Assembly: GCA_964411275.1 (NCBI GenBank)
Contig: CAYPKG010000012.1
Span: 1 to 57,132, forward strand
Source: CAYPKG01 sp964411275
Lineage (GTDB): Bacteria > Bacillota > Clostridia > Christensenellales > CAG-138
Direction: 5' to 3'
DNA length: 57,132 nucleotides
Position numbers and translations under genes: made by a program. Position 1 is the first letter of the stretch, and every line of letters begins with the position of its first letter. The notes below the pieces were generated by a model that did not search any database, was not told the origin of the DNA, and worked only from the letters and a program-made list of their open reading frames with translations. Below are positions 25,701 to 34,700 of the stretch, in pieces.

Positions 25701-28700
25701 CTGCGCTAGATAATACCTTTAAAGATTCTTCCAAAGCAACTTCAGCAAGACTACCTGCCCTGACGTTAAACAGCGCTTTGATATAACTTATGATTTTATC
25801 CAATAGGGACCTGCCACGCTCCCCCTTATATTCAATAGTGGATAATGCGTCCCGGACCGCCGGCGAGCCTATTACGTATGCTATAAATTCTTCCGCGTCT
25901 TTTAGCATAAATGACGCGACCTCGGGGAAGCCCTCCCCGCGAAGATGTCCCGGGACTTTATCCACTGCGGAGAGGATTTCCTCCCGGTATTCCCTCATTA
26001 TGTTCTGTATGTTAGTCCAGGCTTTTTGTGCCTCCGGACTTAACGCGTCGGGGAAATTCGCCGCCACTAATGTGAAGACGTGCATCAGCTCGTGGGTAAT
26101 CGCATCTTCGGTGAGGGGGGACGACCCGATCATGCCGGTTATATCAAGACTCCGCTTGTTCCTCTCCTTGACCAGTTTAGCCAGTAAAGCGGCTTTTTGA
26201 CCATGCAGCTCCCTTGCTCGAAACACGAAAGCGCCGGGGATAGACTTGCGTTTTGTGGCTTCGCGCAGGGCTTTAGCCAGCTCCCGAACCCCAGGGGTAG
26301 CCGCGTTGTTTTCTAAAACTTCCCACAACGTGTCGAGGGCTCCGGTCAGTCTGGACCCCTGCTCGACGTGTATAACCAAAGTCCCGTCTTCAGCACGCAA
26401 TAAATTATCTTTCCAACTAGCATGCGGGTATACTAACGGGGTTGCTTTCGTGACCTTGTCCTTGACGCTCGGAGGCTCGGACATGGGGGCCGGAGCTTGC
26501 GCGTCGGTCACCTGTTCTTTCGTTAGTGCCCTTTCGCCGGCGTCTAGCTTGGCTTTGACGCCCGGAGCAGTGGCGGCAGGTTGCGGCGTCTGCGGCTGGG
26601 CTTCTGCTGATCGAGTCCTAATGCGGCTGAACTCTCCGGTATGGTAAATCTCGAAGTTAGCACCGAGTTGTTCAAGCTGGAGCATGAACACATCATCGAC
26701 GCCCGGCATGTCACCGAGAACAAACCTGACTGGAACACCCGTACGCTGCCCGTACTGAACGATCCCGCGAATCCCCGCCACTGTTGCTACGTTCAACGGT
26801 TGCCCTTTGAGTTCTCCATTTCGTGCCAACATCACGACAATCTCGCGGGCCTGATCCAAAGACTCGGGAATCACCAAAATTCGATGACTACCTGGGTCTT
26901 CCGCCCCACGAAACGTCTTTTTTGAGATGTACGGGGGCGCCTCTCCGTGTTTCGCCGCGATCTCTTTTGCCGACGTCAACGTGGATGACGGTCGTCGGTG
27001 AGCAAGCTCTCCGATAAAGGCGTTCGCAACAAGCCGCATCGCTCGGTCTTTGCCATCGCCTTTCGACGTGCCTTTGCCGGTGTCGGCGAATCCGCCTCGG
27101 TATCCCATGAACCCAGAGGACCGCCCGCCCGGAGCAGTGGCGGCAGGTTGCGGCGTCTGCGGCTGGAGCACGGCGACCTGTTCCTGAGCGGGGACGGCTT
27201 CCGTGACAGGTAGACCCCCCGCCTCCCTGGCTCGATTGAAAAGGGCCAACGCCGCCCCAGCGGAGATGTAATCTCTGCCCCCGTCCCGATGTATATACCA
27301 GCCGGCATCCGGGTCCTGCCGCACATCCACCCGACGGCCCTCGTGGTCGGTAGCCACAAATCCATTTTGAGGCAACTCCTTTGCGGAGGTGTGGGCCTGG
27401 GGAGCGGGCATCGCTTCTGATGCTTCTGGCGCTGGAACCGCCTGCCGCTTAATGCCGGCTTGAGGGCTTTCGTTGACAAGCTCGGCCTCGGCGGCCTCAA
27501 CCACGGGATCGGCTTGAGCTGTTTCACCAGGGGCCCCCGCAGGTTCCGCCACCGCGGGCTCAACATCCTCCTCGGCCTCCGGCGCCACAGCCTCCTCGGC
27601 CTCCTCGGCCTCCGGCGCCACAGCCTCCTCGGCGGGAGCTTCTTTCAGGGGCCTCCCAAACACATCACCAAACACCAGCTCGGCGGAAGCCCGGCGACCC
27701 TTGTATGCCGTGGGGGCACTCAGGATGATCTCAGCGGGAGCCATCAGCTCAGTATCCCCGGCCATGAACCGCTGGTAGACCGCCCGTTCCATCGCTGTGA
27801 GATCCCGCACAAACCCCGAGGTCTCCGGGACGCCCATCAGCATGGTGTAAGAGTAGTGCCGCTGCCCGGTCTGCATGTCGAAGGAAGCCACGGCAAGCCC
27901 GGCCAATTCAAGTTGGAGCTTGCGGGGCATGGTGTCAAAAGAGGCCTGCGCCCGGTCAACCATGGCGGGGGACAACGGCAGCCCGTAAGGCCCGCCATAG
28001 ACAAATTGAAGATTAAGCCCGTTCTCAAACATGCGTGAGGGAGCCAGCAGGTTGAAGAAGTCGGGGTAAGTTTCACGCAACTTGGCGAGGCGTTCCGGAG
28101 GGAACCTGAAATCCAGGGAGTCCAATCCGCCTTCCTCCAGGGAGGCCATGGACATGATTGCCACCTGGGACTGCACGGAGCCCAAGGCTGTGTCGACTTT
28201 CACGGCGGGTCCGCCAAACTTATCCAGCAACGCCTGCCCAACCGGAGTCTTGGATGGGTGCGCGTAAGGCATGGCTCCCTCCAACTGACTCACCACAGAA
28301 CCTGCTGGCACCAGGTTTTTAAGCCGCGTGATTCCAAAAGCCCCCAGCGCCCCGTCACGTAAAGTTGTAACCAGGGTGTCCCGGGTGCGGTCAAAGTTTT
28401 CCACCGTGCGAAAATCCACATCACTCACAGCGGCATCGGCCACACGACCAAATTCCCGAAGGGAATCCGAGAGGTCAAACAACTTGACCCATTTGCCGGA
28501 TTGCGTGTTATTTATTAAAAATCGATCCAGCCGTTCCCGCACTTCCGCCCTGGCCTGTTCCCGGGCCTGATTGAGGGGGGCCTCCTCAGCCTGTAGCAAA
28601 GCCTTATTTTCCGCGTCAGAAACCCCCGCATCCCGCCGTCGCAAAAACTCCTTGCGGGCGTTGGTCATCCCAATATGGTGCGCCTGTTCTGCTTTGCCGT

Positions 28701-31700
28701 ACAGCTCCCGGGAAAGCCGGCTGTATTCCGCCGCTTCGGACTCAGTGAGGAATTCCTTGCTCCTCAACAGGCCCATCATCGCGCTTCGTGGAGAGGCTCT
28801 TCGGACTCTTGCCGCGGCCAGCTGGGTCCTCTTGGGGGCGAGCACCTCGTCAACCGCATCCAAAAACTTCGAGGAGGCCATGGCCCGGGTGATATTCATT
28901 GCCCGGTTTTTGGCCGTTTCAAACTCTGTCTCATAATCAAACACATCCGACCCGGATTCCAGGTGCCTGATGGAAGTGTCAAACAAGATCGCGGTGGTCT
29001 CCAAGGCCAGGCGCCAACCCCAAAGCTTCATGTGCCCCTGGAGGAAGGCCTTTGCGTCATCAACCGCGCGGGACACAGCCATTTGCAAGGATACATGCAG
29101 GGCCATTTGATAGCGGTTCCAAGCAACCGTGTTGCCCGGATCCAATATGGCTTCCGCATCTTCCCTGGAATGCGCCAGGGTCACCCGGCCAAAGGAGAAA
29201 TCCAGGCTGAATGGGTCTTTAATAAAGCCTCCAACCGAGGCCAATCTCCTAGCCGACGTGTTTGATTTGGCCACAATGCCAATGGTGCGCTTGCCGGTCT
29301 GCCCCACCTGGGCCTCATACAGCAACCGCTCTGTCGAGTTGGCCGTGGTCACCGGTCTTATCTGCGCATCAGGGCCAAACTTCATTTCCTCTCCCAGGGG
29401 AGCCACAATCTCATCCACCAAACGGCCGATGCCACGTTCACTCCAGGCGGCCAGCTCAGAATCAGCAAGATATGACTCCATCACCTGGCTAATAAACCGG
29501 TTGGCAATGCCCTCCAGGGAGTCATCAAACACCCCGGTCACAAGCCATAAATCAGGGGAGTCCCCATCCCCATCCGATCCCGTCCGGTCAACAAACCGGG
29601 GGTCCAGTTCAATAAGATTGGATTGGCCATCCCCCACCTGGTGATTTAGGAAAACGGGCCCCATGGACTGAAGGCCGTCCGCGGGGATTCGGTCGGGAAG
29701 CACCATCGAGCCCAATAGACGATAGTTCCCATCCTCACCCTGCTGTATGACGTTTGGACGAAGGGTGGCTGTGTCAAGATTTCCGTCCGAAGTGAACTTT
29801 ATCCAGGGGGTTCCGGCACGCACCAGGCGTTCTCCGGCAACACTGGCGAACTCACCTTCCAGGGCCTCCCGGGTTGCGGGGAGCCGCTGAAACACGTGGT
29901 CATAAGGAACCCGCTTAATTCCAGCCAATATGTCCTGAATCACTTCCCCAACAGCTCGGGGAGCTTTGCCCGCCTTGGAGGCCCTCAGTTCGGAAAACAG
30001 GGGGGTCAGCTCCGGGTTGACCCGTTGCAAGGCCTTGAGAAACAACTTCGAAAAGGCGGCAAAAGCCTCCGCTTCATTGGCGACCCTCAGATCCGTGCGG
30101 TAATGTGCATAAGGGGCGTCTATGTTGGCATTGGCCAGCGCATAATCACGACCATGGGCGCCCGTGGTGTACATGCGTCCTGAGTCCGGGGCGTCAAACC
30201 GCATGACCAGGGGGCCCCGTACCCGGGGCACCTTGAATTCGAACATATGCAGCAGGGCGGGCATCAAATTCACACGCCCCCGGACAGCCGGGGACACAAT
30301 GGAAAGCTGCCCGGTTTTCAAAGCTCGGGCCAGCGCCTGTGAGTCAGCGTCGCCCTGACTCAGCTTATTCACAGCCACCTGGGTGAGATAATCATAATCA
30401 GAGGTGCGGGCGTCCTCTGAAATTTTGGCCAGGTACTCCGAAATCGTATCCTGCAAGGCCTCCCCATTGCGGACCGAGACCGCGATGTGCTGAAGCTGCT
30501 TGGCAAACCGCGCCCTGGAAGGCCGGTTATCCCCCGCCAGCACAACAGGCACTATGAAGCTGCGTCCCTCCACCTCCCGAATCAACTGGGTGGCCTGGTT
30601 CACTGTGCGAACGTCGGCCAAGTTTTTAAGGCGTTTGAGCTTGAGGCGATCGTCAGGGAGGAATCCCAATGCATACGCCGCATCGGAGGGCACTTTTTCA
30701 GAGGAGGCCAATATGACCACATCCACATCGGCATCCGACATCAATTGACCCAGTTGCCGCGCTTCCTCATAGCTAAACTCTCCCGCAAATTCCGAAAGGG
30801 AGACCGCATTTAGTTTGTCAAGCACAGGCACGCGGGCCCCATTCACATCCACAGTGGTGTCGGCAATAAGAAACTTAACGGTGGGGGCCTCCTCCTCCCC
30901 GTGCGCAAATTCCTCCCCCATGGACAGCACATAGGCCCGGCCAAAAGTTTCTCCACGGTATACCGCCATACCGTCAGTTGAAGCATTCAGCCCCGGATGG
31001 TCCACAACCAACACCCGGAACCGCCCGTTATCCCGACCGGTAATTTCCTTAAGATGCCGCTCCATGGAGGCCAGGTCCCGGCCTCCTGTCAAATCGTTGC
31101 CCCGACGCTTGGTTCGTGCGTCCAGGAGATGGCTTGCAATTCGCTGAATTTCAGCGGACCCCTGCTGCTCCAATGTAAGTGAGGCCCCCTGTTCGGCCAC
31201 CGTGTTGAGCAAAAACTTCGGGAGGGTGATGGACGAAGGCAGCTTGGGCGCATAGAAACGATAGTCCCCATCCACTAGGTGGTCAAACTCAGATACAAAG
31301 CGGACACGGCGGACATTGAATGCAGTATCCCGTAAATCGTCCACTTCTCCTTTTTCAACCGACAAAGGCCCGGTTTTGGCCAAGGCCTCCAGCCGCGCAT
31401 GCTCAGCCGCCCAGCCATCCACAACATCAGGGTGAACAAGAACCGCCTGATCCAGCAGGGTATTGGTGGGGGCCTCATAAAATTTACGGTAGTCACGGGC
31501 CGCATCAGCCACGGACACCTCGGGGACTTTGATAAACCGACGGTTCACCTTGTCTCCATAAACCCCGGTGTACAAATACCCCTTGTCCGCCATGGCCTTG
31601 ACCACTTCAAGCAGCAGGTGGGGCTCAAGATCCCCAAAGTCCACCAGGGTGCCGTCGGCAAGCTTCACCCCGTTTAATTGTACCACAGAGCCAAGTTCCC

Positions 31701-34700
31701 GCTCCGCCCCGGGCATGCCAACCCTCTGGAAAAAATCACCCAGAAACCGGTGGTATTTGTCCCGCTGTACCCAGCCTGCCTGCCCCTTGAGACTGGAGTC
31801 CTTGTACACCGGCTCCACCACATCATCAGCCATGCCCGACGCGTGCTCCAGGACACGCATCAAATTGGATTTTGCCGCCTTGTTTGCCGCAGCCTTCCGG
31901 GGTACGGACAGCCAGGAGTCATTGAGGGCGATAGCCAGCCATTGCCCGGCCTCCTTGGCGTCAGTAAGGGCATTAAACTTTTTGCCCCCGATGACATTGG
32001 GATTCCCAGACGCATCCGGATTGAACCAAAAGGACAGGTTGGTGGCCACCATGTGGGCCAGGGCCTTCCGCCCCTGGCCACTTGGCTCCGCGGCCACCTC
32101 GGCAAAATAAGGCACCGGGGCCCCGGTCAGCTTATGCAAAAAGGCAAACAGCTCAGTCTTGAACCTAGACTTGGGGGCCCGCAGGGCTTCCCCAAGTTTG
32201 TCCGTGGACAAATACCGCCTTCCGGGAGCTATCTGAAAATCGCCAAGCTCCAAAATAGCTCGGAACTCTTCTGAGAGTTGCCTGCCCGCGGCCAGCACAT
32301 CCCCACCCTGGAACGAGGCAAGCCGGTTGCGGGCCAATTGAACGAGCCGATCCTCTGAATTACTGCGATTCAACACATCAATTTCAATACGGCCATCGGG
32401 ATGAACCACAAGCTCCCCTGACTCATACTGCTCAAACACCCGCAGCGTTTCCACAAGGTCTGAAAGATGACGGGATGCAAACCCCTCGGTGTTCTCATCG
32501 CCCTCCTGCTCGGCCAGCACGTTCATATAACGCAGCATAGCCTTGAAGGCGGTCTCCGTGGCCGTTTCACCATCATCCACCCGGTCCAACCAATCCAAGA
32601 GGGCCTCATCGTTCTCAGAGGCTTTGAGCATGCGTTCCAGAATTACGGGGTTGTGAGTCATCCGGTACAATCCATGATACCCGTTGTCCCCCGACAGATG
32701 CTCAAAAGCCTGCGCAAAAGGACCCACCCCACGCAACGCTTTCAAAGCACGTTGGTTGGAATCGCTCATCACCGAAAGCTCGGCATCAGAGACAGGGTCA
32801 TCCACCAGCCCAAGGTCTCCCTCCTCAACCAGCCCTCCCGCCTCCTCCATGGATTGAGAAGCCTGGGGCGGCCCGGCAGGCGGTTCCAAATGAATCACCC
32901 GGGCAATGCTGCGTGCGGCAACAGGAGACATGGCTGCAATGACCGCCGCCTGCCCGGCAAGCATGTAATCGTCCTGGAAAAAGGTATCCACGCGCAGGGG
33001 TACCCATGCCGGAACATGTGGCGGGTGGTATGCCGGAACCTGCTCCGGGACCACGGGGGTTAGTGAATGTGTGGGCTTGTTGAATGTGCGAATAGAAAGA
33101 CGACGCGCCCGCCCCGGTTTTGCTTTGGGTTTTTCTTTGGGCTCAAGGTCAGCCTCCGGTTCACTTGGCAATATCGTGAAGGACTCCCCGGAGGGTTCAG
33201 GGAGGGGCACCGGTTTTATTTTGGAAGGCTTCTTGGCTGCNNNNNNNNNNNNNNNNNNNNNNNNNNNNNNNNNNNNNNNNNNNNNNNNNNNNNNNNNNNN
33301 NNNNNNNNNNNNNNNNNNNNNNNNNNNNNNNNNNNNNNNNGCAGGTTTCGGCGCGGGCGTTTCCGCAGGTTTCGGCGCGGGCGTTTCCGCAGGTTTCTTG
33401 GATGCCGCCACAATCCCCGAGGAAAGCACCATCCGAGCCTCGGCATCCAGGTAGGGATTGACCTGTCGATTAAACTCATCCTTGTTAAGGCTCCCGGTCT
33501 CATTAAGAATTCCCAAAGCCTTCCCCATGTATTTCACAAAGGCGGGCATTTCTGGCAATTGAAGCAATTCCTGCCGAAGGGCCTCAATCTGATCCGAGAA
33601 CAACAATTTTTCACCAACCACGTCCTCCGTCAAATTGTACCCAAGGAACAATTGACCAAATAATTTGACCGGACCATCAGTCGTGCCCTGATCCAACAAA
33701 GCCCACAAAGCCTGCCACTTGCTAAGATCCTCCCCCGAATTGATGCGTTCCTCCACCAACTTCTTTGCTGCTTTGATAAAATCATTGATGGCCGCGTCAA
33801 ATGAAAAACTATCACCTCGCTGCACACTGTTCAAAAGGCGCAGGCGTAATTCGGAGAGTTCCTCCCAGGTGTGGGCAAGATTAGCGGCCGCCCGTACGGC
33901 CACAGCGTTGTCATCAGTCAGGTTACCTGTGCCGACCACCCAGTAGCCATCCGACATTTTGACACCCATCAGCTCTTCCCGGATATACCGCTCGGCATCC
34001 CGGTCATTTGTGAAAGGTTGCCCATAGGCATCGGTCAGCACCTTGGGGTCCTTGTTCGCAAGCAGCGTGTGCTTTGAGAAGACAAGCACCGGGGGAGAAT
34101 CATCAAGGACAAATTCAGAATCCGCCAACGCCTTCGAGGCAGCCAGTGCGTTGGGGGCCGCTGAGATCTGCTGGTTGAGTCTGCGTGCTGCCTTGCGGCT
34201 GGCCGCCATCCGAGCCCGCTGCTGCTCGGGGGTCCCCTGATTGTTTGCGGCGGGCCGGAAGACAACGGTCCCATCAGCCAACGTGTACAGGCGAACCTGA
34301 CTCTCCACGGCATTATGCTCAGCGTTATCCTTGACATACACCTGGCCATGCGCCCCACTTTCAAAAAGCTCCCTGTGCCGGCCAAGCATGGTGGCCAGGC
34401 GTTGGGGGGCCCCCTTGAGCCCAACATTGATGCCCACGGCCCCGGCAAGCAGGGAGGTCTTCACCGAGAAGGGGTCCTCAAGCAGGGCGTCCACATCAGC
34501 CAACGGGACTTCGACACCCGCCAACTCATCCACACGGATGTCATGTGCACTATCAACAATCTTGCGCTCCCGCATGATTCCATGACGGGCCAGGACATCG
34601 GACACAGCCTTGTCCAGGTTGGTCACCGCCTTGGACAAGGGGTGCCCGTCTGCTGTGCGGACAAACAGATCATGATAACTTCGTCCTCGCCCCACGGGCA

